A DNA stretch of 64,000 nucleotides, from the NCBI GenBank assembly GCA_015501585.1, contig JADNRY010000013.1, forward strand, positions 558,001 through 622,000, read 5' to 3'. The notes below the pieces were generated by a model. The model saw only the letters and a program-made list of their open reading frames with translations. It was not told the DNA's origin and made no database searches. Shown in pieces: positions 1-11,166 of this stretch. Within the stretch, counting starts at the first letter, position 1; each line of letters starts with the position of its first letter. A program made the position numbers and the translations under genes. The stretch is from Rhodocollybia butyracea (lineage: Eukaryota > Basidiomycota > Agaricomycetes > Agaricales > Omphalotaceae).

Positions 1-2091
1 GAACCCTCGTTGATCAACTTCACCGACTGGAACTGGATGCCCAATGCTTCTAATCTGTCCTTACCTGCTCTTCGCAAGGTTTCGGTGACAAATACGCCAA
101 TCTCATTGACCTCTTCGCTGCTCTCTCAGCCTCTGGACACCATATACATCTCCGCACTACCCACAACCACGGTACAAATTGGCTCTCTCATGCAGACTCT
201 TGCGAAACATGCTCCAACTTTGCGCACCTTGTCTCTCAACTTGCCCACAATGACACCGCCTGTCGTTCCGGCGACAACATTGCCATACACAACGACCTCA
301 CCTTTATGCTTCCCGTTACTCGAGGAACTTTCCCTCAGCGGGCACAGCCTTCTAGGCCAGCTCGCTACATCTATAACCACTCCATCGTTAGAAGAGCTCA
401 ACGTCGATATTGATCTCGGTCGAGGAGGCATCTCTCATGGAATGCATTTCGCCGGAGCAGTCAACCATGTCTCGTACATCGAAGACGTTATCAGCGACCT
501 GCTCAACCGTGGTTCGCCTGCTCCAGCCGATAAACTAAAAGCGCTGACCATCGCCTTTGGTTTCGGCAATGGCAGGCGCGCGACAAGGGACCGAGACTCA
601 GATCTATATCTCCGTTTTCTCAAAGCTGCGCAGGCGTGTGCTTGTTCGGGATCCACATTCCTTCCTCCAGGCCACCATTCGACGCCAGCAACGCCAGCTC
701 CAAGCGTCGTTCATGTGTCCTGGCAGTTCCTCGGTCACCTGCCTGCTCTTGAAAGCCTCAAAGTCGGATTAGGCGGCCATGCCGGACCTGCATGGGCATC
801 CAACGCCAATGGGACCAACTCGATTGCATACTCTGGTGGTAACGCCGACATCGAACATTTTCTCAGCGCACTCTGTGTCCCAGACGAAGACTTCATCACG
901 GGCTCGGCAAGTATCGGACTACCAATAACAGCTATCCCAGGTAACATGAATGCTATTAACAACAACGTGTTCACGCTGACGTTTGGGTTCCCGCCGCTTG
1001 TTGGTGGTGGGAATGCAGCCAATAATAACGGTGGTAATGGGTTCCATACGTTCAATATTGGGCCGCCACCACCACAGCAGCCGCCTGCGTTTCATACAGG
1101 TCCCCCTTTGCCACCGATGGCTGCACTTCCACTTCCTCCTCCGCCCCCACCGCCGATTAATAACAATGGGAATGGATTCATTGGTGGAACGTACATTCCT
1201 CCTCCTCTCAATGGAGGCAGTCTTCTTGGTGCATTCGGTGGAGCCCAGCAACAACAACCAGCACAAACCAACGGTTGGCTCCTCCCTTCTCTCACTGAAC
1301 TAGGCATCAAAGTCGGTTCTGCAACTCTTCTCCCCTCATCCTCGTCATCTGCGCCTGCAGGTCTTTTCCACTCTTCATCTCTCGCACATCCGTATATGAC
1401 CTACCCTCCCCCGATATCTGCGTACGGCTCTTGGGGACTGGGTGGTATGAGTGGTATGGGCTTGGACGACGGGATGCCCGGAGGGTATGTTAGGAGGTTG
1501 TTGGATCTGATAGAGGGGAGGAACCCAAAGACCGGGCGAGGACCGAATGTGGATGGGGTTGTGCCAGAGAGGTTGAAGAGGCTGGAGATTGTGTTAGGGG
1601 TTGCTGGGCTGCCGGGGAAGGGCATGGGGCATGCAGTGTCGCTGGTGAAGGGGGATGGCAGGGGTGGGAGCGGAAATGTAGGAAGTGAAGGTGGGAAGAA
1701 GGACAAGGGAAAGAAGGCTAATCCAGGGGTGTCACCATCTCCGCCTCCCGGCTCGAATCAGGAATTCCAGTCATCGTCGAATGGTACTGATGCTGGCGTG
1801 GATCTTATGATCCAGGAAATGGTAAACAGTATTTCCGCTTCTGCATCCGGATCGGCTGGCTCTTCTTCCTCTTCCTCATTGACCCTGAAACCCCTACCCA
1901 ACGCCGACTTCAACTCTACCAGCTCGTCTAATGGATCTTCCTCTCACCGCCCCCCGTCCAACTCCTCGACAGCACGTACCCTCTTAGGGGCAGACTCGGT
2001 ATCGTATGTTGAGGAGCGTGTGGATGATGTGGCGATTAGATGCGAGTGTACATTGTTCGAGGGGGCGGCGGGGCTAGCAAGGATGTGGTAA
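1..2091 (+). CDS. F-box/LRR-like protein, 3' part (5' end outside window)
   Basis: The reading frame is open from the first base of the window, so the gene begins upstream and only its C-terminal ~697 residues are seen. The first ~270 residues have the leucine-rich pattern of fungal F-box/LRR proteins (for example LSLPALRKVSVTN, LRTLSLNLP, LEELSLSG, LPALESLKVGL). No F-box is visible, as expected if it lies in the missing part. Residues ~300-430 are Asn/Gly/Pro-rich, with polyproline runs and Q/N tracts, and the C-terminal third is Ser/Gly-rich and probably disordered. The function is unknown; a substrate adaptor of an SCF ubiquitin ligase is an inference from the repeat pattern alone. No intron is needed in this portion. 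Confidence 0.6.
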   Translation, partial: EPSLINFTDWNWMPNASNLSLPALRKVSVTNTPISLTSSLLSQPLDTIYISALPTTTVQIGSLMQTLAKHAPTLRTLSLNLPTMTPPVVPATTLPYTTTSPLCFPLLEELSLSGHSLLGQLATSITTPSLEELNVDIDLGRGGISHGMHFAGAVNHVSYIEDVISDLLNRGSPAPADKLKALTIAFGFGNGRRATRDRDSDLYLRFLKAAQACACSGSTFLPPGHHSTPATPAPSVVHVSWQFLGHLPALESLKVGLGGHAGPAWASNANGTNSIAYSGGNADIEHFLSALCVPDEDFITGSASIGLPITAIPGNMNAINNNVFTLTFGFPPLVGGGNAANNNGGNGFHTFNIGPPPPQQPPAFHTGPPLPPMAALPLPPPPPPPINNNGNGFIGGTYIPPPLNGGSLLGAFGGAQQQQPAQTNGWLLPSLTELGIKVGSATLLPSSSSSAPAGLFHSSSLAHPYMTYPPPISAYGSWGLGGMSGMGLDDGMPGGYVRRLLDLIEGRNPKTGRGPNVDGVVPERLKRLEIVLGVAGLPGKGMGHAVSLVKGDGRGGSGNVGSEGGKKDKGKKANPGVSPSPPPGSNQEFQSSSNGTDAGVDLMIQEMVNSISASASGSAGSSSSSSLTLKPLPNADFNSTSSSNGSSSHRPPSNSSTARTLLGADSVSYVEERVDDVAIRCECTLFEGAAGLARMW

Positions 2092-2923
2092 TCGAGGGTA
2101 AGGTGAGGCGAGTCGTGAAGGTGATGCTACTGCTCCTGGGCACGAGTTTCTGGCTGTTGCTTCAAATTCTGGTTTGCCGTTGTTACAGCCTTCTGGTTTG
2201 CGTCTTTGACCTCTCCTGCTTCCTCTTCCTGGTTCTCGGGGCGGGGAAGGAGGGAAGGAAAAGCGTTGTTTCTTTGATATCCTGATAATCTGTATTCTAT
2301 TTTATTTTGCTTACCTTTTTGCTCGCGTTTGCGTTTCACGTTTACACGTTGAGTCTCTGTTGAAACGAAATCAACTTACTCCAATCTCCATTCATGTTCC
2401 TCATTCCCCTTCTCTTGGTTGTATTTATATATGTACTGGATATTTAGAGATGTCACAGCGGAACGAAGGCTTTTTTCGGATGCGCTCGGTTTGAAATGTT
2501 CAGGAAACTTCTGTTCCAATATTGTGTCAATACAAACTGGTGACCAATGGTGATATGCTATTGCTACACCCCTTCTCTCAAATTTTACTGTGGCTACCTT
2601 TCAAATCTACGTCAGAGGAACCCGACCTTATTAGATGCTACTAGCCAAAAATTCCTCCCAACGCTCGTCTGTCTCATAGTAGCCCTTGTATCCGTATGTT
2701 TCGCAGTCTCAATCAATCATGGGCCTCTTTGCTCAGGTGGAACTGGTTCGTTCACTGTCCATTAGTCAAAGATGTTAAAAGGATACATCTGAATCTATTC
2801 ATTCGACATTCATGAGTAAAATTTGAGTAAAATTAGAGGTAATCTAGAAAACAAGTAATAGATGGTTTCAGCAAATCAACGTATCATACAGCACACAGAT
2901 CATGAAAAAACCAGATACATCAA
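2092..2923. other. Intergenic, convergent 3' ends
   Basis: This 832-bp gap lies between the stop codons of two convergent genes. It is AT-rich, contains only short unsupported reading frames, and probably holds the two 3' untranslated regions. I see no repeat, RNA gene or mobile element. Confidence 0.6.
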
Positions 2924-4649
2924 TCAATCAACAATCTTTGTTATTGCCGTCCACTCTTGTCCACCAGCTTCACTCGGAGGTGGAGACCAGCCTCCAGCTT
3001 CCGATGTATCACTCCCTCCGACATCAACGACCGAACTAGGAGCTGGAGATGCTGGTACGGGTACCGTAGCCGAACTTGGAGGTGCGATTAAAGGTTCTTC
3101 AGATCGAAATTCCGCACCCGGTCCAAACAGCCCAAACTTCCTCCCAATGATATCTTGCAGCCCTTCCTGCACTCCAATATAATCATGCTTTCCCTCCAAC
3201 GTCTTGACGAAAACGACTCTCCGTTCCAGTGGTGATATACCTGCGCTTCCACCAGGTCTTCCCCCAACACCCCAGTACTCTCCTCCCCTAACTGGTTCAC
3301 CATCGACTACCGTCTCTCCTCCCTTGTCAGTAAACTCCTCCATGACACCGAAATTAGCCATACGAGTGGTGGTGACGATGTTATCGCGCTGAGATTTCCG
3401 GGCGGCGATTTGCGCTGTGAAGGCAGACCAATCCTCTTTGGTTGTGGAGACGGGGTCGGAGGGAATATCGACAGCTGGGAGGAGGGGCTCGAGGAAGGCG
3501 TTAAAGAGGATTTCAGAATGGGTGTAGGGGATGTCCCAGTCGTTTTCTGTTGAGTGAATGAGGATGAGAGAAGAGAGCAATAGAGATGGATAAATTACCA
3601 GCGTGAGCGATGAGGACTTGACCTTTGATTTGCTGTATAACGGTTGGTAAATAAAAGATACTAGAATTGTAGACAAAACCCTACCGGTGCGAGACTGAGA
3701 GTGTCGAACTTATGTATCAATGCCCAGGTTATGAAATCTGCAAAGAAAAAGCATGGACAACTATGACTTAAAAACAATGGAACAGGGAACCTACTGAATG
3801 CATAAGGAATCATAGTCAGCGGCTTGACAAGAGGCAAAGCTCCAAATATGTTATATGTTTTGATCAATTCCGAAATGCTGGTAAACGGACTCATAAGAAC
3901 TACGCCACGATATGGTAGTTCTTCTTTCGACAACTGCGCAGCAAGTCTTGAACTAACACCAGTTCCGAGGCTATGTCCTACGATAAGAACATCTTCACCT
4001 TTTGCACCAGAGCTGATCAACCATTCATATGCCGCTCGTGCATCGCGCACTAGTCCTTCTTCACTGGGAGTTCCGGTACTTTCTGCGAAGCCACGGTAGT
4101 CGATAGCAAGAACGTTGACGTCGAGGCGGGATGAGAATGCAGAATAGTGTTGGATGCGGGCTTTAAAGGCGCGGGTGGCGGCGTTTCCGTGGAAGAAGAG
4201 GATCGTTGGGCGTGAACGGAGGGCGAGGGAGATGTGGTGCGGTTTGGGGATTGTATTATGTGAGACAAGCGACTGGTAGATTGATTCAGATAATATGAAC
4301 CAGGCGCCCAAGGTTTCATTATCCACGGTTTGGATTTTGAAGTTGTATGTTTTGTTCACTGCATACAATAAGGAAAAGACAGTAAAAGGTAGGAAGAAGC
4401 TTACTAGCAAGGCCATATCTTTCTGGTGCATCAAAATCCGCAAAGAATGGAAAACGAAGGGCATTCATGTAGATGGTACTGAAAACATATATCAGGCTTT
4501 GGTTTATAGTGGCCAAGATTGAGACGCAACTGGGTTTGGAAGAACGGCACAGATAGGAGACCAATTGCCACAGCATAGAGACCTCCAGCGATTGTAAAAG
4601 CCGTTCTGACTTTGGACAGCATTCCGAGGCCAACGTTGGAAGAGGACAT
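2924..4649 (-). CDS. ABHD12/BEM46-type alpha/beta hydrolase
   Basis: The protein starts at the ATG at 4649 (MSSSNVG). A hydrophobic segment at residues ~15-35 suggests a signal anchor, and the catalytic domain follows. The nucleophile elbow is GHSLG, preceded by the oxyanion region FFHGNA. The acid is probably the Asp of AENDWDIP and the base the His of EGKHDYI, which completes a Ser-Asp-His triad in the usual order. The C-terminal ~70 residues are Pro/Ser-rich and appear only loosely conserved. At least four short introns interrupt the gene. Members of this family are membrane-anchored serine hydrolases; ABHD12 cleaves lysophospholipids. The exact substrate here cannot be read from the sequence. 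Confidence 0.8.
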
Positions 4650-5248
4650 ATGGTCAAGTCGAACCAAGAAATATGTTGTTAATTAATTTTAAACATGAGG
4701 CTTCACGGTCACGTGACATGACACGCAATGCAATTCACACTCGTTAGTTTTCTCTAATATCCCCCACGCCCGTTTCATCCCTATATCCTGAAAATATACT
4801 TCTTGAACTTCCAAATCTGTAAGCCCACCAGCCATGTAATCGATCAGGGAAGGAACTTTTCCGTTGCGGTAATGATATTGTGCATATAATTTATTTATTT
4901 TTAAAAATCGAGCGTGTTCGGCCTGCCCGAAATGTTGAGAGAATGGTAAACGTGGTCAAGAAGATATCAGTGTGATCCCTACTAGTTTTATTTTTGCACA
5001 GGAGTCTATGACTCCGACGGCAGCCGTTTCCGAGCGCGTATGAATTTGCGTGACATGACGTCACGCGATTTTGAGACGCGAGCAGTGTGGTAGCGCAAGA
5101 GATGTCGATGATTTACGGAGGCTAGAGCGCGCTCAGATTTTGGCAAAGTAATTTCTGTAAATAAAGAGAATATATGTATGTATATTGTAAGGATTTGATG
5201 TGTTGCGTCCGGGGCCTCGGACCGATCGAGTCATCTTCTGCTTGTACC
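4650..5248. promoter_or_regulatory. Divergent intergenic region
   Basis: This ~600-bp region separates the divergent starts of the ABHD12-like hydrolase and the adenosine deaminase-like gene, so it must hold both promoters. It is AT-rich in the middle and contains several CACGTGAC/TGACGTCA-like words, around 4709 and 5056. No regulator can be assigned. Confidence 0.45.
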
Positions 5249-6605
5249 ATGTCTCTCGTCGCGGGCCCAGCCGCATTAGCCTTGTCCTCACTGTCCCAGA
5301 CACAACTCTCATTCATTAAAACTCTCCCAAAAGCAGAACTCCACGCACACCTAAACGGATGTGTTCCGATCTCTGCTTTACGCGAGTTGGCCAAGGCTTA
5401 TAACGTGCCCATTTCACCCGATACAACGACTTTGAACAACGCTCAAATAGCTGGAGGCATAAACAATCTAGAAAACTTTGATTTAGATGATATACACGGA
5501 TTCTTCGCTGCTTTCGGCACGATATACGCACTAATTGCCACAAGAGACGCATTGGCGGAGGCTACTAGAGCTGTTTTGGTGCAATTTCTTGGACCTAGTA
5601 GTCCGAGTTTTGACTCGGAATCTGAATGCACTTACCTAGAACTCCGCACAACTCCTCGAACTACACAGACACTGTCCGTGGAGGAGTATTTGGATAATGT
5701 ACTCGCCGAGGTGGAACGATATCCATCAAATAGAGCAGCGTTGATTTTGAGTTTGGATCGGAGGATGCCTCTGTCTGCGACAGGAGATGGGAAACCTGCA
5801 ATCCAAGATGTCGTCGAGATAGCGATACGACTAAAGCAAGCAGGAAGGAGAGTTGTCGGGTTAGATTTATGCGGTGATCCTTTAGTGAGTCGCATTTAAG
5901 TGTATTCTCGACGCTCACCATGTACTATACCGTTAGGCTGGAGACATGTCTCTACTAGAACCATCCCTCGCAAAAGCAAAAGCAGCTGGACTTGGTCTTA
6001 CATTGCATATCGCAGAGGTCAGATTTCTCTCTCGATCTTCCATGAAACAACTCATCATCTGTTGAAACAGACAACCGCAAATACCCCAGCTGAAACCCTC
6101 CAGCTCCTCTCCTACTCTCCCGATCGCCTCGGTCACGCAACCTTCCTGGACGAAGAAGCAAAAGATATTGTATTGAACATGAAGATGGCTATAGAGATTT
6201 GTTTGAGCTCGAATCTGATGTGAGTTCTTTTATCTGTGCTCTTACGGATTGAAGGTAGTCAGTTGCTATACGTACGCTAAAACATATCTAGATGCAAAAC
6301 CGTCCCTAGCCTATCCGCACACCATATTCGGTTTTATCTAGAACGGAATCATCCAATTGCGATTTGTGTAAGTCGCGGCTCTTCGCTATCCATGTTTTTC
6401 TGCATCTCTACTCACGTTAATATTCATTCACCACACCAACTCACAGACAGACGACACGCTCCCTTTCCGTACATCCCTCACAGCTGAATACGCCCTCCTC
6501 TTCGCCCAGGAACCGCTGGGACTGGGACTATCGGAGGCAGAGGTGAGGAAAATTGCAGCCGGGAGTTTGGATGTGGCTTTCAACCCAGATGTTGGGTCAA
6601 GGTAG
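5249..6605 (+). CDS. Adenosine deaminase-like protein (ADAL/N6-mAMP deaminase type)
   Basis: This is a metal-dependent deaminase of the adenosine deaminase family. The zinc-binding HxH is in ELHAHLNG near the N-terminus, LTLHIAE carries the next metal/substrate histidine, SPDRLGHA matches the family RIGHG segment, and TDDT supplies the metal-binding Asp pair. The short N-terminus and the LHAHLNG signature resemble the ADAL branch, known in plants and animals to hydrolyse N6-methyl-AMP, rather than classical ADA; the substrate is inferred. Four introns are needed, the first with its donor at about 5884. An in-frame ATG lies upstream at 5174, but 5249 places the conserved domain at the usual distance from the N-terminus. 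Confidence 0.85.
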
Positions 6606-6906
6606 CTTGATGGATCACCTGTGTAAATCGGCCGTCTATTGGTGGTAGCAGTAGAAACTGAAAATGAGAATACGTTCAACCATCCCAGAACAAAAATCTC
6701 AGCCGAAATGGGGAATCGAATCCACCCAAGATCGTGAGGCAATTTCAGACCAGGAATCAGATTACAAGTATATTACAGTACAACCATGTATGGTACTGGT
6801 GTAGGTGAGATAGATAGATATACACAGCAAAAAATGTGAACACAGAGATACCAAGACACACACTGCAGGGCAATATCGGGAGGCAAAGCAAAAACGTATC
6901 CGCGAG
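6606..6906. other. Intergenic, convergent 3' ends
   Basis: This 301-bp gap lies between the stop codons of the deaminase-like gene and the exonuclease gene. Apart from a tRNA-like T-loop word near 6714, discussed under the rejected items, I see nothing in it. Confidence 0.5.
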
Positions 6907-8862
6907 TCAAACATTGGACAATATCTCCGCTCTGCTGTCCCCGTTCTCCAACTGCCCTCCCCGAATACCCCTCCCGCGTCCCCTGTTGCTTCCTCGAGGC
7001 AAAATCTGCGGAGGCGGACCGTTCGTATTCACCATATTTCCACGCCCCCTCGCTGGGTTCGAGATACCTCTGCCACCACGAGGGGCAGGTGGTGCCGGTG
7101 ATCCATCCGTCTGAGCATTCGCCGGTGGTGTACCAGATCCACGTCCCCGTCCACGTGCCGGCGGGGACAACACGGGCGTGTTACCTCTCAAATGACCGCC
7201 TCGGTCTCCTCTTCCTATACCACTGAAGGAAGCGTACGCATTCATCGGAGCCCCACGACCTCTTGGGGACGACGCCGGCGGGGTCGGCTGTGGCTGCACC
7301 CTGCCTCTGATGGAACCGCGAACTGAAGTAAGAGTCGTGGTTGAAGGATCCTCGTTCGCGAGCGGCGGAGAATTTGGAAGAGAGTGAGGGACACCACGAC
7401 CTCTACCGCCTCTAAATCCAGGAATTCCCCGTCCTCGTACGCCCCGACCACCTCTTCCACGTCCAGGACTCGTCGGAGAGTGAATTTGCGGATCTCCGTC
7501 CTCATGATCATTCCAGTGGTTGGCCAGGACAACCTCAGGCTTGGCTTCGATGACTGTGACCGGAGCACCTCCTCTTCCGCCTCTCGTTGCGTTACCTCTC
7601 CCACCTCTAGAAGGGATCGAGGTGGGCGATTGATGATTGCCATTCCCGGGGCTCCCAAAAATGGCCTCAGTCGCAACGCCCCTCCTAACACCCTCATCAT
7701 TCTTCATCCGCTCACGCATTTCGCGCTGTTCCTTGCGAAGTTGGAGTGTTTGTTTCCAGAAAGGAACTGCGGTGCATATGTAGCAGAATCGAGTGGATGA
7801 TCTCAAGCTCGGAGTTATGAAAGAGGAAGACGAGAGATAACGAGCACAGCCTGAACATTTGATAGTACTCTCTGTGACTGAGGCTGTATTCACCTTTGTG
7901 GGAGCTAGGAAATCTATCTCGAGAATTTCCAAGGGCAACAAGGGATGCGAACGATAGACGTCGTCCGGAGAAGGTTGGAGGTCTGACCATAGGGAGATGT
8001 ATTTTTGGGAGGTGGATATGAGGGAGGAGGGAATCGGAGACTGGATATACCCACAGCTCAAGAAATGGGTATAAAGTTTGGAGATGAGCACGACGTCGTA
8101 TGCAGCGTATTGGAGGTGGGAGGGAGAAAGAGGCCGGGCCATCCACGAGTCGTGGTCGACTGTTTGTTTGTGAATGAGAACGAGCAATAATTAACAAAAG
8201 AGATATAGCTTACTGGATTTCTTCGGGCTCTTGTCTACACAGCCGTGATCCACAAGAGAGGATCCCAAACCTTGTAAAATATGGACATTGGTGTATTTAC
8301 TGGCGTTCTTGGGGTCATTGACTTGTTTCCACGAGAAACATCGGCGGAGGCGTCTGAGGTGGTCAGCGCGGAAGATGTTAGGAAGTTCAGCGGGGTTTAA
8401 CGTGGTGCCCGGTTTTGTTTCCCGTTCCTTCCTCGTTTGCATGAACCTAGACTGGACATCAACCAACTGTAGATCCAGCACGCGTGATTTCGAAATATCA
8501 ACATTGTAATGATGATACAAAGCACAGAAATCCATGCGGCCATCGTAAAGAATTAGTGTAGAAGAGGGGGAAGCTAAGAGGGTCCAGAGGGGAAGTACTT
8601 GATCCTCCAAAGCGACAATATCGAACAAGAAAACATTTTCGCGGGCGTAGATACAAACCAAGGACAAGTGGCCACCGTCGACGCCGAGATTTAGTCCTTC
8701 GCAGTCGATTATGAGGGGCTCAGACTCCGAGTCCAATGCAGATAAAACCGCAATTGCCGAAGAAAACGAGTCGGGGGTATCGACGAACGTGAACGGTACG
8801 AGCGGCGGTTCGTCCGACTCTTGTTTTTCTTTGCTGGTTTCTTTATCTTTTGAGCTCGACAT
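6907..8862 (-). CDS. DEDDy 3'-5' exonuclease domain protein with RGG tail
   Basis: The N-terminal ~300 residues form an RNase D/EXD-like 3'-5' exonuclease domain. DCEG gives the first Asp and Glu of the DEDD motif, YDGRMD supplies the second Asp, and YAAYD supplies the Tyr and last Asp of the DEDDy type. A zinc-knuckle-like pair of CxxC motifs (KCSGCARY and RFCYICTA) follows. The last ~200 residues are rich in RGG/RGRG repeats, typical of RNA-binding proteins. The function is therefore probably RNA trimming, but the target is unknown. The ATG at 8862 (MSSSKDKE) is the first usable start. One clear intron lies at about 8162-8206, with donor CCA/GTAAGC. The gene starts 70 bp after the stop of the upstream DHODH reading frame. 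Confidence 0.82.
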
Positions 8863-8932
8863 CGACGTTCGTCTCAAGTTTCTAATCGATAAGAATAAGG
8901 TTTTTTCTCAATCAGATAGTAAACACGCCTTC

Positions 8933-9887
8933 TCAGGCCGCAGTCAACAGTTCAAAAGCTCTGACTCCTTCTTTCCCCAAAATTGTTGCGGCACCGACCA
9001 CCGCAGCACCGGCTTTCGCGCATACGAACTACTCCATCGCTCGAAGTCACGCCTCCAACACCAATGATAGCTATCTCACCCTGCAACAGCTCATGGAACG
9101 TATGAACGTTTCCCAAAGCCAGTGCATGCAACGCATCCCCGGCTAACCCACCAAAAGCCGGTTCCTCCCGAGTCTCCTCCACCTGGTCACTGAACAGCAG
9201 TGAATTTCCCAATGTATTCGTACACGTAAGAAACGCAAAGGTCCCGAGATCAAACTCTCTCAATGTCTCTATTATCGCTTCAAATTGAGCTCGATAGGTA
9301 TATGGCGGAAGCTTTAGGCCGATGGTAAGCGATTTGTCTTGCTTGTGAGCATCTGAGAGCGCTGTTAGCAACGGATGGATGGAAGACGGTATGTAGCCAG
9401 AGGGAGAAACCATGGGTACATTGGGACACGATGTATTGAGCTCAATGGCGACAAGCGGCGCGATATTTGGCGTTGAGCGTAACTCTTGGATAAAAGATAT
9501 CATGGGGGTGAGTTCATCAGAGGTAGAAGCAGTAATGCTTATAATGAACGGTTTAACGAGGCCACTTTTAGATAGGATCTCTTTGATCCAACCAATGTAT
9601 GAGGACAAAGGATGAGGAGAGTATCCGTATGAATTCAACGACGAAATCGAGGAGGTAGTAAATACGACCTATAGTTTCTGTTGTTTGTTTACTGAAGAAG
9701 AAGAAATAATATCACTTGCCCCACAAGCAGCGGTTTCATTGTATCCGTTCATCGTAGCTGTTCGAGTTGTCACTGCTCCTGTGAACGGCGACAAGTACAG
9801 CTGCTGAAGCTGGTCAAAATCAGAGGCCCATGCGCAAGCTGTGTTGATTAATGCTGGGTTTATAGTTATGCTGCCTATCTGCGCCAT
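8933..9887 (-). CDS. Class 1A dihydroorotate dehydrogenase, 3' frameshift
   Basis: The protein resembles cytosolic class 1A DHODH (yeast Ura1 type), which oxidises dihydroorotate to orotate with fumarate in pyrimidine synthesis. LNTSCPNVP carries the catalytic Cys of this class, TTRTATMNG is the substrate/FMN region, and IGVGGVTSSDG is the FMN phosphate-binding loop. Exon 1 (9720-9887) joins exon 2 (from 9668) through a 51-nt intron with a GC donor. Just after VVRMR, at 9011-9026, the conserved C-terminus (AGAAVVGAATILGKEG) continues in another frame and stops at 8933; without correction the frame ends at 8952 in unrelated residues. The gene is therefore either a recent pseudogene or carries a sequence error. 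Most fungi rely on the mitochondrial class 2 enzyme, so this copy may be dispensable. Confidence 0.82.
9669..9719 (-). other. GC-AG intron in DHODH gene
   Basis: This 51-nt intron has the donor GCAAGT and an AG acceptor (CTATAG). Splicing it joins ...ACG with VVFTTSS in phase 0 and restores the DHODH reading frame without a stop. No GT donor nearby gives the right phase. GC-AG introns are a known minor class and usually have an otherwise strong donor, as here. Confidence 0.7.
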
Positions 9888-9894
9888 CGTAGAA

Positions 9895-10806
9895 CTAAGA
9901 GAAAGCTAAAGAAGGAAAGTCACTACTTTTCTTCAGCCAAGTACCAAAATCCTGCAACTCTGGATATTCTTTCTTCGCCGCTGCAATATCCACAGCATAC
10001 CCATCCTTCTCGAACCACTTGAACATTGACCCAATATCTTTCATAGCAAGTTTCAGCACTGATCCCACAGCGCAGAACGTCGTCGGCATCTCAACACCCA
10101 TAACCTCCTTAAATACCCTACAGGCTTGTTCAAAATTGAGCTCATCTCCAGCAATCCCTATCGCTTTCCTCGAATACTTTTCAGGATTCAACATTGCCTT
10201 TGCAGCAAACATCCCAATATCGTTGGCCGCAACCAGCTGAATCGGTTTCTTCCCCACCTGATTCCACATTGCTGCAAACCCTTTGCCCGCAAAATCAGGT
10301 GTCAAGTTGTCCATGAACGTTACTGGGCGCAGGATCGTCCAGCTCATCTCCGAGTTGAGTGTCTTTTCTTTCAAATACACTTCGATACGGTGTTTTGTAG
10401 CGATATGGGGTACTGGGGTCGGGTTTGTATCAGACAGCACAGCGCCGCCGCGGTCTGCGGATGTGAACACAAAGTGCTTCACTCCGTGTGTTAGACTGGC
10501 ATCGATGAGCCCTTTGGCTTGGGCTTCTTCAGCGCCGGGAGGTCCGTGGACCGTGACGCAGAAAACCGCGTCAATACGCGTCCCGCCAGCCTTGAATATC
10601 GCTTCTGGGACATTGGGGTCTCCCTGCACAAGCTTTATGCGAGGGTCCGATGCTGCGAGCGCTTTCGCTTTAGAGGACGAGGTGTTTCGCGTCAACGCGA
10701 GGATTTGGAGAGGTCCTGACGGTGGAGCAGTGGCTAGGAGAGCAGCGATAACTGAACTTCCCTGTGTTCCAGTTGCACCGACAATGAGGAATGTTTTTGC
10801 TTGCAT
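9895..10806 (-). CDS. NmrA-like NAD(P)-binding protein
   Basis: This is an intronless 303-residue protein of the atypical short-chain dehydrogenase/NmrA group. The N-terminal beta-alpha-beta nucleotide-binding motif is LIVGATGTQGSSV. The HFVFTSADRGG and WTILRPVTFMDN segments match NmrA-family positions. Such proteins often sense the NAD(P) redox state or act as reductases; the catalytic Tyr-x-x-x-Lys is not obvious, and no substrate can be named. The ATG at 10806 starts directly before the Rossmann motif. The stop codon lies only 7 nt before the DHODH start on the same strand. Confidence 0.85.
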   Translation of the reverse strand: MQAKTFLIVGATGTQGSSVIAALLATAPPSGPLQILALTRNTSSSKAKALAASDPRIKLVQGDPNVPEAIFKAGGTRIDAVFCVTVHGPPGAEEAQAKGLIDASLTHGVKHFVFTSADRGGAVLSDTNPTPVPHIATKHRIEVYLKEKTLNSEMSWTILRPVTFMDNLTPDFAGKGFAAMWNQVGKKPIQLVAANDIGMFAAKAMLNPEKYSRKAIGIAGDELNFEQACRVFKEVMGVEMPTTFCAVGSVLKLAMKDIGSMFKWFEKDGYAVDIAAAKKEYPELQDFGTWLKKSSDFPSLAFS

Positions 10807-11166
10807 ACTGAGTACTTTGACAGAAACCTGAAATCTGCTGGTGATTAAATACTTCGATCAGTCTACGGTTGCCCGGTTGAACTTTGCGGAACCAAGGGTA
10901 TTCATTGCAAGCAATACAAGGCTGACATGGAGATGAGGAATCAGCTACGCACTGCTTTGCCGCCTCAAGTGAAGCCTTGCTAGTCTCCATCAGGGGCATT
11001 CAAAAAGTTCCAGGAGGCTCGACCCCACAGCCTCCACATAGAACTTACAAGTGAGGAACGAACGTCTGAGAACAGTTTCACAGAACCTCTAGCTTGATAT
11101 ATTGTATACGTAGTAACAAAATGACTTTTTGTGTATTTAGTGAGCGAGTACAGTACAGATCTATAA
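10807..11166. other. Intergenic region
   Basis: This gap lies upstream of the NmrA-like gene and downstream of the CCT8 stop, both on the minus strand. It would contain the NmrA promoter and the CCT8 3' untranslated region. I see no further feature. Confidence 0.5.

Noticed and set aside
126..1706. Long reading frames on the minus strand inside the first gene
   Set aside because: They are shadows of the GC-rich, repetitive plus-strand coding sequence and show no protein motifs.
6700..6790. tRNA-like T-loop word (GGATTCGATTCCCC on the minus strand) followed by a T-run
   Set aside because: The T-stem has mismatches, there is no A-box and no matching acceptor stem in either direction.
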